A DNA stretch of 64,000 nucleotides from SLRI01 sp964460465 (GCA_964460465.1 CAYWSB010000001.1:96500-160499); one strand, 5' to 3'. Counted from the stretch's first letter, positions 50,959 to 59,527 are shown. Numbers and translations are program-made. The notes: generated from the letters alone by a model not told the origin.

Positions 50959-52334
50959 CCACCGGCGCCCTTGTCGTCATCTTGATCCCGCTCGCCATCG
51001 CCGTGGCGGCGCTGGCCCTGCCATTGATGAGCCGGCGCTCCCAGGACGCTGCGGCCGACAGCACCGTGGTCATCCTCAAGGACCAGCTGGCCGAGCTCGA
51101 GCGCGACCAGCGTCGCGGCCTGATCGGCGAGGCCGAGGCCAAGGCCGCCCGGCTCGAGGTCGAGCGCCGCATCCTCAAGGCCGCCGCTCGCCCGACGGCG
51201 AGAGCCTTCGAGAGCACCCGACTGGGCCGCACCCTGGTCATCCTGGCCATCCTGGTCCTGCCGGCTGGTGCCGCCGCCCTATACGGCCGGCTGGGTGCGC
51301 CGGCGATGCCCGACATGCCGCTCGCCTCCCGCGAGGTCGAGCGAGCGCCTGCCGTGCCGCCCGAACAGATCCTGCAGATGGTGGCCGGCCTTGAGGCGCG
51401 GCTGGAGGCCGACCCCGACGACGTCCAGGGATGGCTGATGCTCGGCCGCAGCAAGCTGACGCTGGGCAATGCCGACGACGCCATCGAGGCTTATCGCGAG
51501 GCGGTGGCGCGGGCACCGGCGAGCATCGATGCGATCACCGGTCTTGCCGAGGCGCTGCTGGAGCGCTCGATGGGGGTGGTCACCCCTGAGATCCGCCAGC
51601 TCATGTTCCGCCTTGCCGAGCTGGAGCCCGGCGATCCCCGGCCGCTTTTCTACATAGGCCTCGCCGACGCCCAGGCCGGCGACCATCACGGGGCGCTGGA
51701 GCGCTGGCGGGTGCTGTTGGAGAGCAGTCCCGCCGATGCCCCCTGGCGGGCCCAGGTCGAGCCATCGATCCGCCAAGCCGCCGCCCAACTCGGCATCGAC
51801 CCCGAGCCGATCCTGGCGCTGGCCGCCCCGCCCACGCCGCGGGAGGAGCGCGCCAGGGAGTTGGCGGCGCTAGACCCGCAGCAGCGCAGCGCCGAGATCC
51901 GCCGGATGGTGCAGAGCCTCGCCGACCGGCTCGCGGCCGAGGGCGGCAGCCCCGACGACTGGCAGCGCCTCGGCCGCTCCTATCTCATCATGGGCGAGCG
52001 CGAGGCGGCCGCCCAAGCGTTCCGCCAGGCGCTGGTGGAGCTGCCGGATGACCCAACCCTCAACAAGGACTTGGCCACCGCCCTGCTTCAGGCGCCGAGC
52101 GAGCCGGAGGGCCTGCCCGTCATCCCCGACGACGCCCTGGCCTACCTCGAGAAGGCCCTGGCCCAGGCTCCCGACGACCCTGAGCTTCACTGGTATCTCG
52201 GAATCCGCGCCCTCGCCGACGGCAACCCCGCGGAAACCCGCAAGCACTGGGAAAAGGTGCTGGCCGGCCTAGACCCCGCGACGCCCGAGCACGCCCTAGT
52301 GCAGAGCCGGCTGGACAGGCTCTCGGTCAACTGA
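50955..52334 (+). CDS. ccmI: Cytochrome c biogenesis protein CcmI
   Basis: Apocytochrome c chaperone with two N-terminal membrane helices (residues about 4-24 and 94-112) enclosing a cytosolic leucine-zipper-like loop (VVILKDQLAELERDQRRGLI), and periplasmic TPRs in the rest of its 459 residues (AGLEARLEADPDDVQGWLML, YREAVARAPASIDAITGLAE, and another TPR block after residue 300). The ATGA overlap with ccmH gives a tightly packed run. It is the last ccm gene here. Confidence 0.93.
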   Translation: MTTGALVVILIPLAIAVAALALPLMSRRSQDAAADSTVVILKDQLAELERDQRRGLIGEAEAKAARLEVERRILKAAARPTARAFESTRLGRTLVILAILVLPAGAAALYGRLGAPAMPDMPLASREVERAPAVPPEQILQMVAGLEARLEADPDDVQGWLMLGRSKLTLGNADDAIEAYREAVARAPASIDAITGLAEALLERSMGVVTPEIRQLMFRLAELEPGDPRPLFYIGLADAQAGDHHGALERWRVLLESSPADAPWRAQVEPSIRQAAAQLGIDPEPILALAAPPTPREERARELAALDPQQRSAEIRRMVQSLADRLAAEGGSPDDWQRLGRSYLIMGEREAAAQAFRQALVELPDDPTLNKDLATALLQAPSEPEGLPVIPDDALAYLEKALAQAPDDPELHWYLGIRALADGNPAETRKHWEKVLAGLDPATPEHALVQSRLDRLSVN

Positions 52335-52379
52335 CGGGTCGATCCGAGGCGGAAGGGCGGGGCGGCAGCGCCTATCCGC

Positions 52380-52520
52380 CGCCACAACGGCATCCCCCGA
52401 CACCATTTTCACCTGTTCCTCGAGGAATTCGAGTGGCGCTTCAACCACTGGCCCGCCAGCAACCTCCTGAAAACCTTGCTGCGATGGGTAGGCATCCGAT
52501 TGCTTGGCACTTGGCCAAGT
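52380..52520 (+). pseudogene. IS1595-family transposase C-terminal fragment
   Basis: A plus-strand frame reads RHNGIPRHHFHLFLEEFEWR, then FNHWPASNLLKTLLRW, which matches the C-terminal end of IS1595/ISXO2-like transposases ('GIxxxHFHLxLxExEWRFN...LLKxL'). Nothing upstream of it remains: ccmI ends only 45 bp before. There is no start codon or stop in the expected place. It is a relic left in the 220-bp gap between ccmI and the next gene. Confidence 0.75.
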
Positions 52521-52552
52521 CAGCCCCTAAATTGCCTTATCTCGCGAGATAA
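52509..52552. repeat. Two perfect palindromes between ccmI and the DUF1194 gene
   Basis: ACTTGGCCAAGT (52509-52520) and TTATCTCGCGAGATAA (52537-52552) lie 16 nt apart, in the most A+T-rich part of the gap, and a third short one (AACGTT) touches the second. They may be ends of the IS1595 relic, or a binding site or two-way terminator for the convergent genes. Confidence 0.5.
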
Positions 52553-52554
52553 CG

Positions 52555-53265
52555 TTATGGGACCAGCCCCGCGATCTCCAGCACCAGCTTGCGCCGGATG
52601 GCCTCGACGATCTCGTCGCGGTGGCGGACAGTCATGACGAAGGCCAAGGGGCCGCCGATCAGCGCATCGGCGAAGTAGCGGTCGAGTGTGGCGGTGTCGC
52701 CGGTGCCCCTGGGGCTCGTCCGCAGCATGATGGCCAGCGCGTTGATGGTAATGCCCTGGGCCAGCACGTCGGCCCGTGATTCCGCGAGCGGCCGGCCGGC
52801 GTTGTTGGGCTCGTCGCCCGAGATGTCGATGATCCGGCGCAAGCCACTGTAGCCGTTCTCGGCGAGCATCGCCCGCGCCCGTTCGAGGGCACCCGAAATC
52901 GAGGTGCGGATACCGTCCAGCGGTGGTGCTGCCTCGATGACCCGGGCAGCGGCCGCCGCGCTGGCCTCATCCTCGACGAGGGTCCAGGGCAAGATCACGC
53001 GCTGCATATAGGGGTCCGACCACTCGAAATAGGTGACGGCGATCCGGCCGTGGAGGCCGGCGCGGATCGCCCTCAGCACGTCGGGGTGGCGCAGGGCCTG
53101 GATGTGGCCCTGTCGCTGCAGGTAGCGCTCGCCCATGTCCATCGAGCTCGAGATGTCGGCGGCGAGGACGAGTTCCACATCCACCTCGATCTCGGCGCGG
53201 GCAGGAGCGGCCAGGAGCGCCAGACCCAGCCCCAGCGTCATTATCCAGCGTCGCCGTGCCGGCAT
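52555..53265 (-). CDS. DUF1194 von Willebrand factor A-like secreted protein
   Basis: A 236-aa exported protein. After a signal peptide (RRWIMTLGLGLALLAAPARA) it has a VWA-like fold with a MIDAS motif LAADISSSMD (Asp37, DxSxS), TSISGALERARAMLAENGYS and the IIDISGDEPNNAGRPL segment, all typical of DUF1194. Such domains bind a divalent metal and mediate protein contacts; the partner is unknown. ATG 53265 is preferred over a TTG seven codons upstream. It is convergent with ccmI. Confidence 0.88.
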   Translation of the reverse strand: MPARRRWIMTLGLGLALLAAPARAEIEVDVELVLAADISSSMDMGERYLQRQGHIQALRHPDVLRAIRAGLHGRIAVTYFEWSDPYMQRVILPWTLVEDEASAAAAARVIEAAPPLDGIRTSISGALERARAMLAENGYSGLRRIIDISGDEPNNAGRPLAESRADVLAQGITINALAIMLRTSPRGTGDTATLDRYFADALIGGPLAFVMTVRHRDEIVEAIRRKLVLEIAGLVP

Positions 53266-53338
53266 GGCTGCGTCCCGGTGGTCCAAGTTCAGATCTCAAG
53301 ACTGTGCCGGCGGGGCGAGACGGTCAACCGACAGCCGC

Positions 53339-53367
53339 TTGACAGGCCCGCCGTCAGATCGAAGAAT
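53339..53367 (+). promoter_or_regulatory. Sigma-70-type promoter of the chrB-chrA-like pair
   Basis: A perfect TTGACA (53339-53344), 17 nt, then AAGAAT (53362-53367, four of six), 83 nt before the ATG of the rhodanese-ChrB gene. Confidence 0.45.
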
Positions 53368-53450
53368 TGTGGTCTGGGGACGGCGATCTCCCCACGAGGC
53401 GACAGGCTGAAGCATCGCGTCCATCTTTACCCGGAACGGGAGGACGCGGC

Positions 53451-54269
53451 ATGCCGTCATCAACAAGTATTTCCGTCGAGAAGCTGGCCCGGCTGGTCGG
53501 GACGCCCAGGGCGCCGCTCGTGATCGACGTGCGGACCGCCGACGATTTCGCGGCCGACCCAAGACTCGTGCCGGGCGCGATCCGGCGCGGTCATGCCGAC
53601 GCCGCGGACTGGGCCGCCGGGCTCGTCGGCCGGTCGGCCGTGGTCGTCTGCGAGCGCGGCCGCAAGCTGAGCGAGGGTACGGCGGCTTGGCTTCGCCACG
53701 CCGGCGTTGCCGCCGAAGTCTTGGATGGCGGGTTTCGCGCCTGGACCAAGGCAGGCCAGCCGGCGGTGCCGGCGGCCGCGCTGCCGGCGCCCGACACCCT
53801 GGGCCGCACCATCTGGGTGACCCGCGCAAGGCCCAAGATCGACCGGATCGCCTGCCCCTGGCTGATCCGCCGCTTCGTCGACCCGGCGGCGGTCTTTCTG
53901 TTCGTCGCGCCGGGCGAGGTGGCGGGCGTGGCCGAGCGATTCGCCGCCACGCCGTTCGATGTGGAGGGGGTTTTCTGGAGCCACCGGGGCGAGCACTGCA
54001 CCTTCGACGTCATGGTCGAGGAGCTCGGCCTCGGCACACCGCCGCTGCGCCACTTGGCACGCATCGTCCGCGGCGCCGACACCGCCAGGCTCGACCTCGA
54101 GCCCGAGGCGGCCGGGCTGCTGGCCGCCTCGCTCGGCCTCTCGCGCCTCCATGCCGACGATCTGGCCCAGCTCGAGGCCGGCATGGCGCTCTACGACGCC
54201 TTCTATCGCTGGTGCCGCGACGCCACCGACGAGACGCACAACTGGCCCAGCAACAGGCCCGCGAGCTGA
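53451..54269 (+). CDS. Rhodanese-ChrB-domain protein
   Basis: A 272-aa fusion. Residues 1-115 are a rhodanese domain (LVIDVRTADDF, then VVVCERGRKLSEGTAAWLR with the active-site Cys67 and LDGGFRAWTKAG). From about residue 119 follows the ChrB C-terminal domain (TIWVTRARPKIDRIACPWLI then RRFVDPAAVFLFV, HRGEHCTFDVMVEE, ETHNWP). ChrB regulates or helps chromate resistance, and its C-terminal domain binds metal through these Cys/His. ATG 53451 is chosen. chrA follows 1 nt later, which supports a role in oxyanion resistance. The regulatory DNA-binding part of true ChrB is absent, so an enzymatic or sensor role is more likely. Confidence 0.88.
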   Translation: MPSSTSISVEKLARLVGTPRAPLVIDVRTADDFAADPRLVPGAIRRGHADAADWAAGLVGRSAVVVCERGRKLSEGTAAWLRHAGVAAEVLDGGFRAWTKAGQPAVPAAALPAPDTLGRTIWVTRARPKIDRIACPWLIRRFVDPAAVFLFVAPGEVAGVAERFAATPFDVEGVFWSHRGEHCTFDVMVEELGLGTPPLRHLARIVRGADTARLDLEPEAAGLLAASLGLSRLHADDLAQLEAGMALYDAFYRWCRDATDETHNWPSNRPAS

Positions 54270-54270
54270 G

Positions 54271-55662
54271 ATGCAAGAGACCACGACCAACCGGCGCGAC
54301 GCGCAGACGGCGCATCACGGCATTCCCTTCGCCGAGGCGGTCAAGGTCTGGCTCAGAATCGCCGCCCTGAGCTTCGGCGGGCCGGCGGGGCAGATCGCCG
54401 TCATGCACCGCATCCTGGTCGACGAGAAGAGGTGGGTCGGCGAGGCGCGGTTCTTGCACGCCTTGAACTTCTGCATGCTGCTGCCCGGCCCCGAGGCGCA
54501 GCAGCTCACCATCTATCTCGGCTGGCTCCTGCACAAGACCAAGGGCGGCCTCGTGGCCGGCACGCTGTTCGTCCTGCCGGGCTTCCTCGCCATCCTGGCC
54601 TTGAGCTGGATCTACGTGCTGCTCGGCGACCTGCCGGCGATCGAGGGGCTGTTCTTCGGGCTCAAGGCCGCCGTGCTCGCCATCGTCGTCGCCGCCCTGG
54701 CCAGGATCGCGTCCCGGGCCCTGCAGAACACGTTGCTCCTGGCGATCGCCGGACTCGCCTTCGTCGCCATCTTCGCCTTCGACGTGCTCTTTCCGGTGAT
54801 CGTGCTCGGCGCCGGTCTCGTCGGCTATTTCGGCACGCGGCTGGGCTCGACCGCCTTCAGGCTCGGCGGCGGCCACGGCGGCAAGGCGGATGCCGGGCTC
54901 GGCGATGCCGATTCCGCGCTCGGCCTTGGCACGCCCGACCATGCCCGGCCGAGCCGCGGCTGGACGGCGCGGATCGCCACGGTCTTCCTGCTGCTCTGGC
55001 TCGGGCCGCTGGTGCTGCTCATGGCGCTCGCCGGGCCGGACGACATCTTCTCCGAGATCGCCCTGTTCTTCAGCAAAATGGCCGTCGTCACCTTCGGCGG
55101 CGCCTATGCCGTCCTCGCCTACGTGGCGCAGGAGGCGGTGCAGAACTACGGCTGGCTCCAGCCAGGCGAGATGCTGGACGGGCTCGGCATGGCCGAGACG
55201 ACGCCCGGACCGCTGATCCAGGTCGTCCAGTTCGTGGGCTTCATGGGCGCTTTTCGCGATCCCGGCACGCTGCCGCCGCTGCTTGCCGCGACCATGGCCG
55301 CCGTGCTCACCACCTGGGTCACCTTCGTGCCCTGTTTTCTGTGGATCTTCCTGGGTGCCCCGTTCAGCGAGCGGCTCCGGGACAACCGCGCACTCACCGG
55401 CGCGCTCTCGGCGATCACCGCGGCCGTGGTCGGCGTGATCCTCAACCTCGTCGTGTGGTTCGCCATCCACAGCCTCTTCGCCGAGGTCGTCAAGGTCGAG
55501 CGCCTCGGCCTCGCCCTCGAGCTGCCCGTAGCCGCCTCGCTCGATCCTGCGGCCCTGACGCTGACGGCCCTGGCGCTCCTCGCCGTCTTTCGCTTCAAGC
55601 TCGGCACCGGCTGGACGCTGGCCGGGTCCGCCGTGCTCGGGATGGCCTGGTTCATGGCGTAG
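54271..55662 (+). CDS. chrA: Chromate transporter ChrA
   Basis: CHR-family membrane transporter, 463 aa, the long (two-domain) form. Each half begins with the CHR signature: LRIAALSFGGPAGQIAVMHR near residues 28-47, then in the second half FSKMAVVTFGGAYAVLAYVA; PGPEAQQLTIYLGWL and EMLDGLGMAETTPGPLIQVV follow each. It exports chromate by proton exchange in characterised members. ATG 54271 is one base after the rhodanese-ChrB stop, so the two are coupled. The central Gly-rich loop (about residues 190-235) is low-complexity. Confidence 0.92.
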   Translation: MQETTTNRRDAQTAHHGIPFAEAVKVWLRIAALSFGGPAGQIAVMHRILVDEKRWVGEARFLHALNFCMLLPGPEAQQLTIYLGWLLHKTKGGLVAGTLFVLPGFLAILALSWIYVLLGDLPAIEGLFFGLKAAVLAIVVAALARIASRALQNTLLLAIAGLAFVAIFAFDVLFPVIVLGAGLVGYFGTRLGSTAFRLGGGHGGKADAGLGDADSALGLGTPDHARPSRGWTARIATVFLLLWLGPLVLLMALAGPDDIFSEIALFFSKMAVVTFGGAYAVLAYVAQEAVQNYGWLQPGEMLDGLGMAETTPGPLIQVVQFVGFMGAFRDPGTLPPLLAATMAAVLTTWVTFVPCFLWIFLGAPFSERLRDNRALTGALSAITAAVVGVILNLVVWFAIHSLFAEVVKVERLGLALELPVAASLDPAALTLTALALLAVFRFKLGTGWTLAGSAVLGMAWFMA

Positions 55663-55747
55663 GGGGGCATGCGCCGGATCGGCTTGTCCTGACGGGGGGC
55701 CTGCCGCTAACACTCGCCCGAGCGAAGCGGAAGGATCGATCACTGCG

Positions 55748-57208
55748 ATGAGCTATACCATCGAGGGCAATACCGGCACCTGGGAGATCGTCTGCGGGCT
55801 CGAGGTGCACGCCCAGGTGACCTCGAATGCCAAGCTGTTCTCGGGGGCATCGACCGCGTTCGGGGCGGCACCCAACACGCAGGTCAGCGCCATCGACGCC
55901 GGAATGCCAGGAATGCTGCCCGTCCTGAACGGGCATTGCGTCGCGCAAGCGGTTCGGACCGGGCTCGGGCTGGAGGCAGCGATCAACCGTGTCTCGATCT
56001 TCGAGCGGAAGAACTACTTCTACCCGGATCTGCCGAACGGCTATCAGATCAGCCAGTACGAGCATCCGATCGTCGGCCGCGGCATGCTGCTCATCGATTT
56101 CCTCGACGGCAGCACCAAGCCGATCGGCATCACACGCCTCCATCTCGAGATGGATGCCGGCAAATCCATGCACGACCAGCGCGAGGGCGAGACCCTGATC
56201 GACCTCAATCGTTCGGGCGTGGCGCTCATGGAGATCGTCTCCGAGCCGGACATCAGCTCGCCCGAGGAGGCGGTGCTCTACCTGCGCAAGCTGCGCTCCA
56301 TCCTCCGCTATCTCGGCACCTGCGATGGCAACATGGAGGAGGGCTCGCTGCGCTGTGACGCGAACGTCTCGGTACGCCGGGTGGGCGACACCGCTCTGGG
56401 GACTCGCTGCGAGATCAAGAACGTGAATTCCATGCGCTTCGTCGCCAGGGCCATCGAGCACGAGGCGAAGCGCCAGGTCGAGCTCTTGGAGGCGGGCGAG
56501 AAGGTGGTCCAGGAAACCCGGCTGTTCGATGCGCAGAAGGGCGAGACGCGCTCCATGCGCGGCAAGGAGGAGGCGCACGATTACCGCTACTTCCCCGATC
56601 CCGACCTCCTGCCGGTCGTGCTGCCCGAAGATTTCGTCGAGCGGCTGAAGGCGACGCTGCCGGAGCTGCCCGACCAGAAGAAGGCGCGGTTCATGGCCGC
56701 GTACCGGCTCCCGGCCTACGACGCGGGCGTGCTCGTCGCCGAGCGTGCGGCGGCCGACTACTTCGAGGCGGTGGCCGAGGGCCGCGACGGCAAGCAGGCC
56801 GCCAATTGGGTGATCAACGAGCTCTTCGGCCTCCTCGCCAAGGCCGGCAAGGGGATCGGCGAGAGCCCAATCACCGCGGCCAGCCTCGGCAAGCTGCTCG
56901 ACCTGCTGCAGTCTGACACAATCTCCGGGCGAATCGCCAAGGACGTGTTCGCCATCATGTTCGAGACCGGCGGCGATCCCGAGGCCATTGTCGAGGAGAA
57001 GGGCCTGCGCCAGGTGACCGACACCGCGGCGATCGAGGCCATCGTCGAGGAGATCATTGCCGCCAATCCCGGCCAGGTCGAGACCTACCGGAAGAACCCC
57101 AAGGTAATCGGCTGGTTCACCGGCCAGGTGATGAAGGCGTCGGGCGGCAAGGCCAACCCTCAAGTGGTGGGGCGCATCCTCAAGGCCAAGTTGCCGCCGG
57201 TCGAGTAG
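55748..57208 (+). CDS. gatB: Asp/Glu-tRNA amidotransferase subunit B
   Basis: Kinase and amidotransferase subunit that converts Glu-tRNA(Gln) and/or Asp-tRNA(Asn). The 486-aa product has the cradle-domain motifs EIVCGLEVHAQVTSNAKLFS, YFYPDLPNGYQISQYEHPIV, GVALMEIVSEPDISSPEEAV and EIKNVNSMRFVARAIEHE, and the tail YqeY domain. Complete. gatA and gatC are not adjacent here. The next gene starts about 10 bases after the stop. Confidence 0.95.
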   Translation: MSYTIEGNTGTWEIVCGLEVHAQVTSNAKLFSGASTAFGAAPNTQVSAIDAGMPGMLPVLNGHCVAQAVRTGLGLEAAINRVSIFERKNYFYPDLPNGYQISQYEHPIVGRGMLLIDFLDGSTKPIGITRLHLEMDAGKSMHDQREGETLIDLNRSGVALMEIVSEPDISSPEEAVLYLRKLRSILRYLGTCDGNMEEGSLRCDANVSVRRVGDTALGTRCEIKNVNSMRFVARAIEHEAKRQVELLEAGEKVVQETRLFDAQKGETRSMRGKEEAHDYRYFPDPDLLPVVLPEDFVERLKATLPELPDQKKARFMAAYRLPAYDAGVLVAERAAADYFEAVAEGRDGKQAANWVINELFGLLAKAGKGIGESPITAASLGKLLDLLQSDTISGRIAKDVFAIMFETGGDPEAIVEEKGLRQVTDTAAIEAIVEEIIAANPGQVETYRKNPKVIGWFTGQVMKASGGKANPQVVGRILKAKLPPVE

Positions 57209-57219
57209 GAGATTTTCCG

Positions 57220-57795
57220 ACGCCGGACAGTCGTCCCGATTTCTTCGTGCTGACCGGTGCCTCTGGCGGTGGCAAGTCGACGCTGCTCGCCGAACTGGCG
57301 GCGCACGGCTTCACGGTGGCGGAGGAACCGGGACGGCGGATCGTCGCCGAACAACTCGTCGTCGGTGGCCGTGCGACGCCCTGGCAGGATCGTGCCGCGT
57401 TCCGCGACCTGCTGTTCGCCCGCTCGCTGACCGCCTTCGAGCAGATGGCCGACCGGCCGGGGCCGGTTTTCTTCGACCGCGGCATCATCGAGGCGATCGC
57501 CTATTCCAGGCAGCACGGCCTCGCCATGCCCGAAGCATGGCTCGCGCCGGCCCGGGCATGCCGCTATGCCCGGCCGGTGTTCGTGACGCCGCCATGGCGG
57601 GCGATCTTTCGCAACGATGCCGAGCGGCGCAAGATCTGGACCGAGGTGCTGGACGACTACCGCGCGACGGTCGAGGCCTACGAGGCAGCCGGCTACCGTC
57701 TGGTCGAGGTGCCGCGCGCTGCCGTGGCCGAGCGGGCGGCGTTCGTCATGCGACATGCAGGGATCGCCCAGACAGCCGGGAGCAGGCCGCCTTGA
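57220..57795 (+). CDS. AAA-family ATPase (nucleoside-triphosphate-binding), possible ACG start
   Basis: A small P-loop ATPase (about 190 aa). The Walker A motif is GASGGGKST followed by LLAELAAHGFTVAEEPGRRI, and FFDRGIIEAIAYSRQHG is a Walker B-like site. It belongs to the AAA_28 (NadR/Ttd14-like) group. The only canonical start is GTG 57247, which leaves just three residues before the P-loop. Upstream in frame, PDSRPDFFVLTG would complete the first beta strand, and AGGAG (57207-57211) stands eight nt before an ACG codon at 57220. I give the ACG start as likely but not proven. The stop overlaps the next gene in TTGA. Confidence 0.65.
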   Translation, partial: TPDSRPDFFVLTGASGGGKSTLLAELAAHGFTVAEEPGRRIVAEQLVVGGRATPWQDRAAFRDLLFARSLTAFEQMADRPGPVFFDRGIIEAIAYSRQHGLAMPEAWLAPARACRYARPVFVTPPWRAIFRNDAERRKIWTEVLDDYRATVEAYEAAGYRLVEVPRAAVAERAAFVMRHAGIAQTAGSRPP

Positions 57796-58244
57796 CCACC
57801 CTCTTTCTCGACGCCGACGGCTGCCCGGTGAAGGACGAGGCCTATCGCGTCGCCGAGCGCTACGGCCTGCACACCTATGTCGTCGCCAATGCCTGGCTCC
57901 GGGTTCCGGAGACGGCGACAATCGAGCGTGTGACGGTGGGCGACCGGCTGGACGAGGCCGACGACTGGATCGCCGAGCGCGCCGGGCCCGGCGACATCGT
58001 GGTCACCAGCGACATCCCCTTGGCCGACCGCGCGATCAAGGTCGGGGCCAGGGTGGTGACGCCGGACGGCCGGGTGCTCGATGCCCGCACCATCGGCGAC
58101 GTCCTTGCCACCCGCAACCTCATGACGTCCCTGCGCGAGGCCGGAACGATCCAGGGCGGCGGGCGGGCGTTCGGCAAGGCCGATCGCTCGCGCTTCCTCG
58201 AGGCCATGGACCGGGTCGTCCAGGCCATCCGCCGCGGACGATGA
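57792..58244 (+). CDS. YaiI/YqxD family protein (DUF188)
   Basis: A 150-aa protein of the YaiI/YqxD family, PIN-like fold. TTLFLDADGCPVKDEAYRVA gives the conserved N-terminal DADGCPV motif, IVVTSDIPLADRAIKVGARV the second acidic part, and TGGGRAFGK-like GTIQGGGRAFGKADRSRFL the end. The start is TTG at 57792, overlapping the upstream ATPase stop by 4 nt; before it the frame lacks similarity. Its function is unknown, though the PIN-like fold hints at a nuclease. Confidence 0.9.
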   Translation: MTTLFLDADGCPVKDEAYRVAERYGLHTYVVANAWLRVPETATIERVTVGDRLDEADDWIAERAGPGDIVVTSDIPLADRAIKVGARVVTPDGRVLDARTIGDVLATRNLMTSLREAGTIQGGGRAFGKADRSRFLEAMDRVVQAIRRGR

Positions 58245-58384
58245 GCGGCAGCAGAGCTTGTCGATCGCCGGCGCGAGCAGATGTGCCGCCATATGGACAA
58301 ACTTTCACACAATTGCAGTCAAATGGCCGCAGCCGGCGTCTACTTTACTGCCGGGTGAAACGGCAACGCCAAGGGTGACGGGCA

Positions 58385-59119
58385 ATGGATCCGGTGGCCG
58401 GTGCTGCGATCGAGGATTTCGTTCGGCGTATCGGTGACGACGCACGGCGGCTGGGTGCCGATGCCGAACGCTTGCTGGAGCGGCTCGTCGGGGCCAACGG
58501 CGGCAGCGCCTGGGCCAGCTTCCAGCGACCCGGCGACATCGTCCTCACCCGTGGCCGGCGACCGATCAGCCACCTCAACGCAGCGATCCAGTCGGTTCTG
58601 GAGGGGGGCATCGCGCGGGCGACGCATGCGATGATGGTGGCGGCCCCGGGCTACTATGTCGACGCCAGCATCCGGTTCGGGGTCAGCCTCCTGCCGGCGC
58701 AGCTCTTCTGCATGGACGGCGTGGTCGAGCGGCTCGAGCGGTCGCCACCGGCCGGCGCGCCGGCGGCGGTCACCCGGCCGATGTGGCGGCGGAGGCTCGT
58801 GGCAGCGTTCCGCCACCCCGACATCGCCGCTGCCCCGGAACGGCAGCAGGCGCTGCAGCAGGCGATCGCCGCGCAGCTCGGCCAGCCCTACAACCTCCGC
58901 TTCATTTTCAAGCGGGTGCGCGAGGAGACCGACGACCGCTCGGCTTTCTGCTCCGAGCTGGTGGCCCGGACCTTCGCCCGGCTGGGGCTGCCGATCGTGC
59001 CGGAGCGCAGCTATGCCCGGGTGTTGCCGCACACCCTGCTGCGCCATCTGGACCGGCAGGGCTGGGTCGACGTCAGCGACGACTACCGCACCGGCCTGCC
59101 GCGCGCCTTCGCCGCCTGA
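58385..59119 (+). CDS. YiiX-like permuted papain-fold cysteine hydrolase
   Basis: A 244-aa protein with the circularly permuted NlpC/P60 fold (YiiX/YebB-like, PF05708). PGDIVLTRGRRPISH near residues 49-63, THAMMVAAPGYYVDA near 80-94 with the His, and SAFCSELVARTFARLG near 188-203 with the catalytic Cys make up the active site. There is no signal peptide. Such enzymes hydrolyse amide or peptide bonds in lipids or murein. It has its own ATG at 58385, 141 nt downstream of the YaiI gene. Confidence 0.82.
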   Translation: MDPVAGAAIEDFVRRIGDDARRLGADAERLLERLVGANGGSAWASFQRPGDIVLTRGRRPISHLNAAIQSVLEGGIARATHAMMVAAPGYYVDASIRFGVSLLPAQLFCMDGVVERLERSPPAGAPAAVTRPMWRRRLVAAFRHPDIAAAPERQQALQQAIAAQLGQPYNLRFIFKRVREETDDRSAFCSELVARTFARLGLPIVPERSYARVLPHTLLRHLDRQGWVDVSDDYRTGLPRAFAA

Positions 59120-59138
59120 TCGGAAGGGGTGTGCCCGC

Positions 59139-59444
59139 TCACGCCTGAAGTGACGCGACCAGCCGTTCCGCAGCAGCCAGAAGCGGGCGGCGATGGGCGT
59201 CGTCGACCGGATGGCCGGCCTCGATCGAGCGGGCCAGTTCGTCGAGCACCGCGGAGAAGAGATGGTAGTGCAGGTGGATGTCCACCTGCCGCTTCTCGCC
59301 ACCGCTGCGGAGCAGGCGGATCAGCACGCCCTCGCTGTCGGCCCTGGCCTCGAACGCCGAGTGGTGGGTGAACGAGCCGAGATAGGACTTGTCGGGGAAG
59401 TCGATGGCGACTTCGGCCCGGTCAACGATCGGCTGCTTGCTCAT
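59139..59444 (-). CDS. Small hypothetical protein
   Basis: A 101-aa protein with no family I recognise. It starts MSKQPIVDRAEVAIDFPDKS, and a moderately conserved-looking core (SYLGSFTHHSAFEARADSEG, RQVDIHLHYHLFSAVLDELA) has the alternating pattern of a beta-strand and amphipathic helix sheet. GGGAGCC stands just before the ATG. It is convergent with the YiiX-like gene and divergent from nadX, so it is alone. Coding character is good (no long Arg/Pro runs), so I think it is real. Confidence 0.68.
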   Translation of the reverse strand: MSKQPIVDRAEVAIDFPDKSYLGSFTHHSAFEARADSEGVLIRLLRSGGEKRQVDIHLHYHLFSAVLDELARSIEAGHPVDDAHRRPLLAAAERLVASLQA

Positions 59445-59527
59445 CGGGGCTCCCTGGCGGCTGCCGCGCAGTCTTGCGGAGCCGGGTTTAGGGCGCCTAA
59501 CAAGGCGCCGGCAAGGGAGACCAGGAC

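Noticed and set aside
55689..55740. Weak TTGTCC-TAACAC promoter before gatB
   Set aside because: Too few matches in both boxes to stand as a feature.
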